Origin: Hedera helix
Lineage: Eukaryota; Streptophyta; Magnoliopsida; Apiales; Araliaceae
DNA length: 64,000 nucleotides
Reading direction: 5' to 3'
Assembly (NCBI GenBank): GCA_947179155.2
Contig: OX359286.1
Coordinates: 16,020,413 to 16,084,412, forward strand
The translations under genes were made by a program, and so were the position numbers. The number at the start of each line of letters is the position of its first letter. Position 1 is the first letter of the stretch. Of this stretch, positions 11,479 to 22,456 are shown in pieces. The notes under the pieces were generated by a model, which searched no databases, was not told where the DNA came from, and saw only the letters and a program-made list of their open reading frames with translations.

Positions 11479-13109
11479 TGTTATTGTTTGCCTATTTTTA
11501 ATTTAGGATTTTACACACTAAAATGGCAAGCAAAGTATGTAATGTCCTAGAATTTTCACGTTATTATTAATTTAATTTTCAACGAGTTAGTTTTACGAGA
11601 TTATTTAAAATTTTTTATGTGATTAATTAATTACGTAATTAAATGATTATGTAATTAATTACTAGAATTAATTAAAGGGGGTTACTAATATGTTATTAAA
11701 TTAGTAAACAAACCCTAAAGTTTTAATATCAAAATAATTGATAAGTTTCCTATTAATTAAATATTTAATTAAATTGAATATAATGAGTTAATTAAATATA
11801 ATAAATTAATTAATATGATTATTAATTAATGTAAATAATGTGAAATATTAATAATAATATTTATTAGTCCATTTAGTAATTTAATACTAATGGGTTAGAA
11901 TATTTAATTATTTATTCAATCTAATTATTTATTCAATCATGGATTGAATAATTAATGTGTAAATTATTAAATTAGCCTAACATGGGTCAATTAGTAGCCC
12001 AAGTGGAGAATAATAAAATTTGACAAATTAGTAGCCCAAACAATTTAATAGAAGCCCAATTGGTATTTTAAATAAAGCTCAAAGCTTGAGCCCACTTGAA
12101 ATTAAATTGTTTAAACTATTAATTATTAAAAAGTAAGCATGTGACAATGAATTTGGGACAAAAATAAAGTCCATCAGCCGAGCAACATGGAGAAGAGAGA
12201 GAGAAAAATTGATTTTATTTTTATTTTAGTTTATTTTTCATTTATTTAATTAATGGATTGCTTGTTTGATTTTTTGGTACATGGGCACCATCCCTCTTTT
12301 CACCTAATGTGTCATTTAGCCCATTCCTTGTGCTAGCTTGTGTAAATATCCTTGCTACCCTCATTATGACAATTTTAATAGATATAGATTTTATATCTAT
12401 CCAAATTGTAAGTATACTTACAATTTAGGAGTTTATGTTGGTCATTTCTTCTTCTTCTACTTTGCAAGCTAGAGAGCATTTGAGAGTGTAGAAAAATATT
12501 TTGAGAGCAAAATTATCAAGAGAAGGAGTTCTTGGTTCATGTCATCTTCTTTCAGCACTTATTTTGGAAGAAAAAGGAAGATAGTCATTAAATCAAGGTA
12601 ATGGTTATTCTAAATCTAATTTTTGTTTTTAAAACTAACATGTGTGTACAAATATGTTAATATAGTTAATAATGTATGGTAGTAATATTTATGTCATGCT
12701 TGAGTTTAATATGTTTGGTTTGTATTTTGGTATATTTTATATGCTAAAATATGTGTTTAGAAGTGTATAAACAAGTCTTGGAATTTATGACCAAAAATAC
12801 TTTTATAAACCTTAGGTTTAATGTTCTAATATTATAAAACATTAAATCATGAGAAAAACAAAGTTTGAATCGCTCAAAATGGAGTTATACACAAAAAGTT
12901 ATGATTTGTGGTAGTTTATGTGATGTAAAATTTTTTATAAAAAAAGAATGATATTAAATCATGAAAAATTAAATTTTCATGTTATAAATTGATATTAAGT
13001 TATTGGTAATTTTTTTGGATTTTTATTGAAGAGTTAAAGTTTACTTGATGGTATATTTTTATTTAAAATGTGTATGCCAGACACTGTTCACATTCTGCTA
13101 AGAAAAAAA

Positions 13110-13360
13110 AAAAAAGGAAAAGTCCGCGCAATGCACGCAAGGTTATTGGCCGAAACACGCGGAGCCAAACGACGTCGTTTGGCGTCGGAAAGGTTACTCC
13201 ACGCGCGTACGCGCGGAAGCGGATACCGGCTTCTCAAAACGGCACCGTTTTGGGCCGTTTTTTCCGAAGGCACGCGCAATGCGCGGAAGTAGGTTTTCGT
13301 GAAATTACGATACTGCCCCTCCGTGTTTTTCTCGGCGAAATTACTATCTTGCCCTCGGAT
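13110..13360. promoter_or_regulatory. GC-rich palindromic island in the LTR (possible promoter/regulatory region)
   Basis: In otherwise AT-rich DNA this block carries perfect palindromes, AACGACGTCGTT near 13169 and CGCGCGTACGCGCG near 13202, and an AAACGGCACCGTTTT motif near 13237. The minus-strand LTR keeps the same elements near 51200-51265 (CCGCGCGTACGCGCGG and AAACGACGTCGTTT). Conservation across two divergent LTR copies, and ACGT cores like those bound by bZIP factors, suggest a regulatory role. That role is inference. The overlapping short ORFs differ between the copies and are not taken as genes. Confidence 0.45.
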
Positions 13361-15063
13361 CAGTTTTCAACTTATTTACAGAAATGCCATTCGAGTTAAT
13401 TTTAATTAATTTAAATATTTAAAAACTAATTTAAAATTATAACAAAAATAATAATAATACAAAAATGATATTGGGGAGGATATTTTTCATTAAGTTTAAT
13501 ATTTAAATATTTTAAATATTAATCTAGTTAGCTAAATCATGATTAAGTTAAATAAATTTATTAGTTATTTATTATTTAAAATGTTAATAATAAATAAAGG
13601 TAATAAATTAGCAATTATTATCTAGTTACTATTAAATAATAATTAAAGAGAGATAAAAATTTATAAATTAATTATTTATTATTTAAATATTATTAAATAA
13701 TAAATAAGGATAATTAAGTAATCAATTATTATTTAATTAACATTAAATAACGATTAATGGAAATTAAGTTATTAGATTAACAATTTATTATTTAATTTAA
13801 ATAATAAATAAAGATGAATTTATTATTATTTAACCCTAAATAATAATTAAAAGTAATTAAATAATTAATTATTATTTAATTGGCATTAAATAATAATTAA
13901 AGAGGATTAAAATTAGTAAACTATTATTTAATTTCCTTAAATTAAATAATAAGTGAGGTTAATTAATTATTAGTTGATTAATATTAAATTAAAGAAGGTT
14001 AAAATTAAATCAATAATTATTTATTATTTAATTATTATTAAATAATAAGTAAGTACAATTAGTTATTATTTATAATAACTGAAGTTAATTAATTAATTTC
14101 TATTTAACCAAGATTAAATAGTAATTAAATAGAGATTGAGTTAATAAAATAAATTAAATTTAATTATGCTTTAATTAAACAATTGTAATAAGTTGTTTAA
14201 GGGTTTAATAAGTGTCCAACACTTAAGAAAAATATTTCTAACTTATTAAATTATTAACCTAATATGATTGAGGGTCTATAAGGTTAATAATATTGTTTTG
14301 ACTAATGTAATTTATGTGTTACTACTTATGTGATAGATAAGTTCCTTAGTGAGCGTATAGTTGTGCAAATACGCCGTACTAATTATTAGACCAACTTTAT
14401 TAATGTTAAGTCTTTTCAAAGCCAGTTAGTTAAAGGTAGACATTTATTGTAGCTGAGCAGACAGGCAAGTTCCTTATCTCTAAACTCATTTCATTGAGCA
14501 AATTATTTATCTAAGCTTGAACTGTTATTTCCAAGCATGCTTTGAGTGGTTTAATTACTTTACAATTATTCCACATCGATATTGTTGTTATTCGCACTTA
14601 TTGCACTTGATATCGTACAGTCATTGACTTGTACTTAATTATTGTTCTGTTGTTTAAAGAACTGTTCAAAGTAGGTCTAAGTCATTGTTCGACTAGACAT
14701 TTATGTTAAAGATTTTAAAAGCTATCCAAATAATTGAATATGCGGATTCTTAGACTATTATGAACACCCCTTTATTATAGGGGAGTACCCTGTATCTAAT
14801 ATCAGGTACAAAAATACGGAAATTAAATGTTATGCATACACATATTGTATTGAGCCTGATCCCCTCGGGTACATATTTCTGGTAGTAACCATTGAGTCAA
14901 CCTGCTATTGACTCCAGTGAATATTTATAGTTCATAGTCTATTTGACTATCCAAATTTTAAAAGCAAATTATTATTCCTGCTTATGTTATTCACATTATT
15001 GAATTGTTCAGCTATTTCCCTTCATTCATGATATATTGTTCCTTGTTGTTATTTAAACTTGTT

Positions 15064-15157
15064 GAGCAAACTAGTTGCTCTTGCTATATCATGAAACCTT
15101 ATTGCAGTGAAACCCGAGACTTCGGGAAAGAACAAGGGTAAAGGAAAGATGAAGTAA
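15064..15157 (+). promoter_or_regulatory. Hairpin, splice-acceptor-like site and short Lys-rich ORF near the LTR 3' end
   Basis: GAGCAAACTAGTTGCTC (15064-15080) can fold into a stem. It is followed by TATATCATGAAACCTTATTGCAG and then, two bases after that AG, the frame KPETSGKNKGKGKMK with TAA at 15155-15157. The same hairpin-TATATCATGAA-AG order occurs at about 29500-29640 (minus strand), with the frame KPEYSKRDKGKEKADE and a stop. It also occurs at about 49281-49380 (minus strand), where a 2-bp insertion breaks the frame. Function is unknown. Confidence 0.4.
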
Positions 15158-18100
15158 TAGACTTCGAGATACAGCCTTGTAGTTAATTAAATTAATTGTT
15201 ATGTAATATAAACCCTAAGTACTTTATTAAGGGTATTTGTGTACTTTTGTGTAAGGTTATCGTATCTTGGGACTAGTAACACCTTTTGAATGAACAACAT
15301 ATGTTTATTATTCCGCATTTAGTTATTGTATGTTGTTTAGATGTGAATGTTTGTATTGGATCGTGATGACCGGATTCGGGTATTTGGAACCCAAATTTGG
15401 GGGCGTCACAAAGTATCCTTCCCATAAAAAAATAAAAATAATTATTACCAATTATTAACTTTATATTAAATTAATTTTATTTAAACAATTGATTTAAAAC
15501 TATAAAATAAAAACTAATTAAAATTAACAACTAAACTAATTTAAATGACAAGGATACTTATCAAATTTTAATAACTTAAAATTACAATTTTACCTAATGT
15601 TTCATTTAAATCTCTTCAATTCTTTTTTAATTAATTAATTTTATAAAATTGTTAACCAATTTTTTTTTTGTATTCACCGGCCTCTGTCGATGGTCAAGTG
15701 AGTATCTCCTATTTAAATAAATCTTTATATGTCTATGAGATTTAACATTAAGCAAAAGTCATTAAACTTAGATTCACATAAAAGTTACATATGACATATA
15801 TGTATATGTCTATCCTATATACGAATCATACATCCCATCACATGCAAAATAACACAAACATATATTATCATACATAGATCTAAATTTATAATCCGTCTAT
15901 CAAGTTCATAAAATTTATCCCAATAATTATCCACAATTAATTAATACATTAACGCACACAAATATTTAACACAAAAATATTTAGATCTAAATGTATAATC
16001 CATTCATCAATTTCATATAAATTATCAAATTAATTACTGCAGCTAATTAATACTTTAATGCATAAAATATGATAAATAATTCATATATAATCAAATATAA
16101 TTAAAAAGAAAAGAATTTAATTTAAACTACACATTAGGTTCCAATGCAATCTTAAAAAAAAAATTAGCTCATAATTAAATAATAAATCATCCACAAATAA
16201 TTCAACATATCAAAATTACAAAAACAAAAAAGAGAGAGATTCAAATCTATATTTTGATAAATGTCTGTCACCCGGATCACAATCTTCAATCCTCAAGTTT
16301 TTGCCTTCGATTCTTGAATCATTTGTGTTAAATATTTGCTTCAAATTTAATAAAATTATACACCTAACTATTTTAATCTAATTCTATGTTAATAATCAGT
16401 TAATTCTATGCTAATTAATTTTTCCAACATCTCTTGCTATGTATTTATAAGTTACAATATTAATCCCAAGCAAAATTAGAATAAAAATCCAATTACAAAT
16501 AAAAAATAATTAAAAATCCTCCCTAACTGCTGCGAAACGAGCCTTAAGATACGCCAGCCTAACACGTCACACACATTGCTATGCGTTCCTTTTTATTTTC
16601 TTCTAATCCACTAAATGGCATCGCTTCATTTCCAGTCCTCTTGAGCCCCATGTGTGCATGGTGCGATTGCCCAGCTACTGAAATTACTGTTTTGCCACCC
16701 AGAATTGCTTATTTACATAAATGCCACCAAGCTTTATTTTTCCAACCAAATAAAATAAAAATTAAATAAAAATAATAAAAACACATAAAATACCTAAAAT
16801 ACTTAAAATTTAACAAATTATTAAGTATAAAAATATTCAATAAATAGTTATAAAATTCAATTATCAAATACCCCTAAATTTAACTCTTTGTTTGCACTCA
16901 AGCAAAACAAAAACAAAAACTATAAAACTAAGACTAATAACCAAATGACATGAGTAATAAATTAATTTGAAATTAAAGAAGACCTCAAAAAAAATTCAAA
17001 TGATAACTCTAGGAAAACTTCAAAATCATGCATTGCCCAAAATTTAATTAATGTATTAGTTGTACTTTAGTCAAGACCCTTTATGTGTGTGTGTGAATTC
17101 AAATGCATAAAATTAGCTAAAAAAATTTAGATCTACTCACATAATTAAATGCTCCATAAAAGATATCAAAAATATACAACAAAACTCTATATATTTATTT
17201 TTCACACACCACAAAGCTAATACATATAATTATAACTAGAGGATCAAAAATGTTTTTTAAACAATTAAACACACTAGGATTACTAATATTTTTTTTTCAT
17301 CTTTTTTCTTCCTTTTCTTTTAAGTGAGTGCATTTTATGCTCCATCTCACTTTTTTTTTCTTCCAACCAGCGAGTACGTTTTATGTTCCATCTCGCTTCA
17401 TATGTATTTATGAGTTAGTGTGTTTTACGCTCTGTCTTTACCTATCACATGAATTTTTTATTTTTTTCAACTTCAATTTAATAATCTTAGAAAAATTACC
17501 TAAATCATCTCTCCCAAATTATATTTTACCTCATATTCACTTCAAGTTATAATCGTATAAAAATATAAAGTTCAAAAATATCTTCCAAAAATATTTAACT
17601 ACATAAACTTCCCTTACATTAAAACTTGATCAAACAAATGGATATGTGCATAAAAATAAAGGATCTCAAATAAAATAATAACTAACAAAAAATTAAAATT
17701 CAAACTAAGCAAAATTTTATCAATTTTTCAAGAGTTATTAAATAAAAAATAAAATTTTATCATTTACCAAAAAATTAAGCCTATTTAACTCATTGCTCAA
17801 GTCACCTATCCTAAAAAAAAAAAAAAAAACTACCTCATTTTCGTAGGAAACACGATTGCACTTAGCATGTGCAACAAACTTTTAAACTCCAAGTGGACGA
17901 ATTGTGTCTCGTAAGGCTTTGCAGTGAATAAACCCATAAAATTCAAAATCAAAAGTAATTTTTTTTTACCCACATCCCTAAATTTAAAATAGATATTGTC
18001 CTCAATGTATAAAATAAAAGAATTTAAAAATAAAGGACTCCCTTGAATATGTAGCAAGTTCCTCCTCATCTACTAAGTCTAGACTGCATATGCAGGAAAA

Positions 18101-18377
18101 ATCTGAAACAAAACAAAAATAAAATATAAAAGCAAATAATTAAATAACTAAAATTACTACTAAGAAAAATCTACTAGAAATAAAAATTAAAATTAAAAAC
18201 TAAAACTTGGGTTGCCTCATAATAAGCACTTATTTTAAAGTCTCAACTCGACTTCTTCCTTTTCTTCAATCAGGTACAAGCATAAAAATTGTCATTACAT
18301 GTCTCATTTTCGTCTTTTTTTTTGAATTGTTTGGCATTCATGCAAAATTGCGAACTACCCCCAAACTTGAATTCATC

Positions 18378-18521
18378 TGTGACGCCCCCAAATTTGGGTA
18401 ACATGAACCTCGAATTCAGTACTCACAATCTAACATTTGTTCTTTACATAATGTACTAAATCTCAAGTTATACTAACCTTAATACATAACAACTATCTCA
18501 TTACACAAAAATGTTACACAG
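18378..18521 (-). mobile_element. Diverged Ty3/gypsy LTR, 3'-terminal piece
   Basis: On the minus strand it ends CCAAATTTGGGGGCGTCACA, like the LTRs at 11538 and 49027, but the body differs. It is interrupted at 18522 by a copia solo LTR and resumes at 29500. The 5-bp sequence at the left edge (TCATC, 18373-18377) has no visible partner further right, so the far end is either lost or rearranged. Confidence 0.65.
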
Positions 18522-18555
18522 TGTTAGTTCCCAATGACACGATAGAAATCTAGAA

Positions 18556-18572
18556 GGGGGGGGGGGGGGGGG
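18556..18572. repeat. Poly-G run (17 G)
   Basis: A homopolymer inside the copia LTR. Its exact length is uncertain because such runs are prone to sequencing and assembly error. Confidence 0.85.
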
Positions 18573-19263
18573 TTGAATAGATTCTTTAAAAAAATTTCTT
18601 CTACTTAAAAGGATCTTACTTAATTCATTCTTAATTAAACAGTTTAACACTGCGGAATACGATTTAGTTACCCTTTTCTAGATATGTTAGAGTAATAATT
18701 CAACAAGCAATTATATGACAGATATAGCAAATAAAAGACACAATAAGAAAGACTCTGGGTTTTAAGTGGTTCAGAACTCACAAGACTCATACTCCACTGT
18801 TCTGCTCTTCCAGCAGCAAATCCACTAAGGATACTTTTACAATTTCAGAATCACTAAGATTCCTTCAAGACCCGCTGTAAGACCCCGAATTTTATGAAAT
18901 ACAAAATTTAATTTTTCTTCATATATATATTTTTTGAAACAATAAGTGGTTAAATCGATAAAGTTAAAAGTTAAGGATGTTATGTGCAAATTTTATTTTG
19001 TCGGAGAATATTCGTTTGGTCGGGGAATATTCGTTTGGTCCGACGGCGCCGAAATAACAAATTATTGGTGGACCCCACAACGGAATATTTGTCGGATATA
19101 GAAAACGACAGAAATAACCTTTTTAAATAAAAATAGTCAACGGAACTGTTAAAATACCGGTGATAAAAGAATAGTAGCATACGGTAGTTATTGGTATTTT
19201 CTGTAGCACTCGGTACTCTACAGTAACACACGGTATTGCATAGTGTCTCATATTATTGGTCTG

Positions 19264-19530
19264 ATAATTGACACCGTAACTGTTACGCATCATTTCATCG
19301 ATAATTGTCACTGCATAAGATTTTATATTATCAATTCAATAATTGTTGTTACACAGTATTTTGCATTATTGATTTAATAATTGTCATTACACTGTATTTT
19401 ATATCATTGAGTCAATAATTGTTGTTGCACTGTTTTTAAAATTATTGAACCTAATAATTGTCACAGTAACATATGCACAGTAATTCACATTATTGAATCA
19501 ATAATTGTCATTACACAGTAACGTATGCTT
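19264..19530 (+). repeat. Degenerate 37-39 bp tandem array in the LTR
   Basis: ATAATTG recurs at about 19264, 19301, 19339, 19376, 19415, 19454 and 19500, each followed by an ACA-TGTA-type segment. The same array is present at 25591-25857 and, in more diverged form, in the LTRs at 1620-4439, 31656-34591 and 34592-37020. It lies upstream of the TATA box, in the presumed U3. Confidence 0.75.
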
Positions 19531-19908
19531 TATTTTACATTATTGTTATCTCTATTATGATGTTATTTAAACAGTTGTATTTCATTAATTTATTGACTTG
19601 ATATCTAAGAGCTAACTATACTGTATTTATAACAATTAGTCATAATAATTGAATTGATAAAGTTATTTGTTTATAATATAAAGTTAGGTGATTATTAGGT
19701 GATATGAAATGAATGGTGTAGATTAAAGTGTGAATTAGTGTTGAATAATTAAATTGATTTGTTTATAATATAAAGTTAGGTGATTATTAGGTGATATGAA
19801 ATGAATGGTGTAGATTGAAGATAATATAATATTTGAAATGGATGGTGTAGATTAAAAGATGATCTTTAAATGAATGGTTTAGATTAAATGAATGATAAGA
19901 TTTTTGGC

Positions 19909-19916
19909 TATAAATA
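19909..19916 (+). promoter_or_regulatory. TATA box of the LTR promoter
   Basis: TATAAATA in the context TTGGCTATAAATAGAAGCC, followed by CT-rich leader-like sequence with TCTTTCTCTCTC. The related LTR at 31656 has CCTATAAATAGC at 32591-32602 in the equivalent place. The call rests on consensus and position. Confidence 0.7.
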
Positions 19917-20234
19917 GAAGCCTTAACTTAAGGATTTTTCATAAAACTTCCTTACTTGTTCTTTCTTTCTCTCTCTAAATACTTCTTGTGAAAGTTCTCT
20001 CTAAGTGTGCTTAAGTCATCTTGAGTATTTGTGAAGATCTATAAGTATACGTGTACTGTTCAAGTTAATCAACCTCATTTAAATCAATATCCAGTCACGT
20101 GTTGAGGTAAGGGATACCATCTTTTTCATCTTCCATTATTCAAACGTACTATGGTAAGGGATTATCATTATTTGATTCTCGATAATAATATTGTTTCTTC
20201 CTTACTCATAAGACGTGCCTTTTATTTCCATGTA

Positions 20235-20445
20235 TTAAATTGTGGGAATAACCTTACGGAGCGGATTGCCGCCTGTTGGTGAATAACCTTTCGTATTCAT
20301 TCATTATTAATCTCTGAGAATAACCTTACGGAGCGGATTGCCGCCTGTTTGGTGAATAACTCTTTGTACTCAAATTCTATTAAATTGTGGGAATAACCTT
20401 ACGGAGCGGATTGCCGCCTGTTGGTGAATAACCCTTTGTATTAAT
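20235..20445 (+). repeat. Three tandem copies of a roughly 78-bp unit in the LTR
   Basis: The block GGAATAACCTTACGGAGCGG-ATTGCCGCCTGTTGGTGAATAAC (written in two parts) occurs three times. Diverged copies are at 33215-33450 and, inverted, at 35290-35490. The repeat lies downstream of the TATA box, in transcribed LTR sequence. Confidence 0.85.
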
Positions 20446-21633
20446 TTCCTTCACCTTTTGTTAATCAAACCTGCTACGGTAAGGGATATTATTTTCTTTC
20501 ATACTCCTAAATCGAAATTTATTATGGAACTATTGCTTCGATAATTCCTGAAAATATTATATGTTCCATAATAGTTGAACTTCATTATTTCAACTGAACC
20601 TTCCTATTTACGTGAACCTTTCTATTGAATTGTAACCGTTATTCTGAACTGTGGATCTTGAATATCATTTTTTAAATTTCACTCCACATCATGTTGACAA
20701 TTTGGACATTATTTGAATCTGTACAAAGTAAACTTCCGATACTTATTGTTATCCTATTTCTTCTGTTCATCATTTATATCATTCTAATCATCCAAAAATC
20801 AAGCTGTTGTGAATATCTGTGGCCGGGGGCACAGATGTGATATATTTGTTGAACAGATGATAGGTTAAAGGCGATATAATAGGTTAAAGGCGATACATCT
20901 GTTCGGTGTCTTTTATGGCACGTGGTGAATGTTCTCTTTGACCCGTAGTGCAAAGATGAACTGTTGTTTGGTATGATTATGACCAAAGGCTGAATCTGGT
21001 ATAATCATGACCGTTGGTGCTATATTGAATATCTTTGGCCCGTAGTGCAAAGATGAACTGTTGATGTGCATGATTATGATCAGGAACTGTGAATTTATAT
21101 TATCATGACTAATGGTATTTCAGATGATAAAAGTTGATGATGTTTTTACGAAAAAGAGAAGCGAGTGGACATTATAGTCTGCATTATTCTTCTAATAGAT
21201 TGTTCATTCCGCTGCTATTATTGATCTGAACATTGTTTAAGAATTTAACTGCAGTTTTTGATATAAACCTTGTATTCTATTGTATTCTATCAAGAACTCA
21301 ACTGTTGAAGGCTAATGATAATTTATTCGTCATTATCTTAGTCATGATATTTCTTACTGGGCTATTTGAGCTCACCCTTTCTTTTGTTCCATTGTTTTTC
21401 AACAGGAGATGAAAACATAACAGGGTCTAGCCGGGGAATGGAGTGAGGGTCCGAGGAATAGTTATCATAGTCTTCACGTTTTGTAAAATAGTGTGACAAT
21501 AATAGTGAAGACTTAGTTGTGTATTATTATACACTGCATTGTAGTACGTTGTGCTTTGTTGTAATAATTTTGTTGTAGTCTTTTGACGACTCAAGTTTGG
21601 GCTGTGTGGGCCCAGATTTGGGGGCGTCACAGT

Positions 21634-21645
21634 TGGCATCAGAGC
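21634..21645 (+). other. Primer binding site for tRNA-iMet
   Basis: TGGCATCAGAGC follows the first LTR with two bases between. It differs by one base from the usual TGGTATCAGAGC complement of plant initiator tRNA-Met, as expected for Ty3/gypsy and Ty1/copia elements. Confidence 0.88.
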
Positions 21646-21835
21646 TTAGGGATATGGTCTTTAATGGAGATCTGGGGTTAGAACTAGGAGGGGAGAGACG
21701 AATAGAATCAATCACTAGTGTGTCCTACCTAAATTAGATTTATTTTTTTATCTAATGAATCGATTTGAATGTAGGAACATGAAAAGATGAGTCAGTTTAT
21801 TTGAACTAACATTTATTTTGTGACCACAGTTAATT

Positions 21836-22456
21836 ATGGCATCTGGAAATCAGGAGGTTAACTATGAAATTACCGAAACAAATGTAGCTGCAAAACAAGA
21901 GGCGACGAATAATCTTCTTACAAACTCAGAGTTGAATCATTTGCCTAAGGCAAAAATTATGCGTGTTCTATCCAGTAAGGATGAAGGTGAAAGCTCTGCT
22001 ACAGTCATTCCAGATCCATTCTTAGAAGCAATTAAAGGAAGTAACGAACTTGCGGAAATTATTGCCTTTAATTTACTCACTAATTGGGAGAGTGATATCA
22101 CCTGGTTATGCTCTATAACAAAGGATCAGAATATATGGACTTTTCATATTAGTCTTTGGGATTTATGGTGTTCCAGCTATGATTTTCAAGATTATTTAAA
22201 AATGATGTTTCTATACTTTTGGGCGTTACAATTTAGAGGAATTCAGGTTAAGTTAGTCACTATCGTGGAAACTGCAGTCTATCGAAAATACTATTTTAAT
22301 GGAAATCATTGGTACCTTACTACCGATGAAGTTGATGAACCCGAGAAACAGTTTGCTAGAAAATTATTCAGTGGTATTCCCATGGTTGAAATACGTGAAG
22401 ATCCGAATGAAGTATTCGGGATTCGATTTGACGATAACAGTCAAGAAATCGAATGA
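21836..22456 (+). CDS. Unusual gag-position ORF of the Tekay-like element
   Basis: A 206-residue ORF stands where gag belongs, about 190 bp after the primer site. It begins MASGNQEVNYEITETN and has a charged, disordered-looking first third. From about residue 56 it becomes hydrophobic and aromatic (FHISLWDLWCSS, MMFLYFWALQF). No CCHC zinc knuckle and no recognisable gag capsid motif are seen, and it is much shorter than the several hundred residues usual for gag in this clade. It overlaps the next frame. The point where its character changes (about position 22000) coincides with the breakpoint of the truncated second copy at 28327. It may be a deleted gag or sequence acquired from elsewhere; function is not known. 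Confidence 0.45.
   Translation: MASGNQEVNYEITETNVAAKQEATNNLLTNSELNHLPKAKIMRVLSSKDEGESSATVIPDPFLEAIKGSNELAEIIAFNLLTNWESDITWLCSITKDQNIWTFHISLWDLWCSSYDFQDYLKMMFLYFWALQFRGIQVKLVTIVETAVYRKYYFNGNHWYLTTDEVDEPEKQFARKLFSGIPMVEIREDPNEVFGIRFDDNSQEIE

Larger units (their letters stand above)
11538..15410 (+). mobile_element. 3.87-kb solo LTR of a Ty3/gypsy element (TSD AAGTA)
   Basis: It begins TGTAATGTCCTAGAATTTTC and ends AATTTGGGGGCGTCACA, flanked by a perfect 5-bp duplication AAGTA (11533-11537 and 15411-15415). No primer site, polypurine tract or coding region adjoins it. It is homologous along its length to the minus-strand solo LTR at 49027-52909. The centre (about 13400-14160) is very AT-rich with repeated TTATTATTTAAT-type words. 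A short GC-rich island lies at about 13110-13360. It interrupts the end of the older gypsy LTR at 11479-16866, whose two parts join cleanly when this insertion is removed. Confidence 0.93.
11479..18377 (-). mobile_element. Second Athila/Tat-like Ty3/gypsy element, 3' part, split by a solo LTR
   Basis: Read on the minus strand, it shows the same order as the element at 1-6021. First is the post-integrase block (GAGGCAACCCAAG near 18215). Then come the long non-coding 3' region with GAGTGCATTTTATGCTCC-type repeats near 17330-17430, a purine tract near 16870-16890, and a 3' LTR from 16866 down to 11479. The LTR starts TGATAATTGA and ends GGCAAACAATAACA. With the nested 3873-bp solo LTR and its TSD removed, the LTR is about 1.51 kb. 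No intact coding sequence remains. The 5' part is cut off at 18377, where another LTR begins. Confidence 0.65.
18876..21631 (+). repeat. First long terminal repeat of the Tekay-like element
   Basis: 2756 bp, starting TGTAAGACCCCGAATTTTAT and ending GGGGGCGTCACA. It contains a TATA box at 19909 and two internal tandem arrays. Differences from the LTR at 25203 noticed by eye are single substitutions only, for example near 18932, 19321, 19819, 20550, 21212 and 21466. Confidence 0.95.

Noticed and set aside
13068..13399. Overlapping ORFs of 74, 109 and 63 aa on both strands
   Set aside because: They fall in the GC-rich palindromic island of a solo LTR, where stops are rare by composition. The homologous LTR at 49027-52909 does not preserve the frames.
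18980..19311. Repeated minus-strand ORFs of 83 and 62 aa, also at 25307-25638
   Set aside because: Identical only because they lie in the two LTR copies. They are upstream of the LTR promoter, on the other strand, with no domain.
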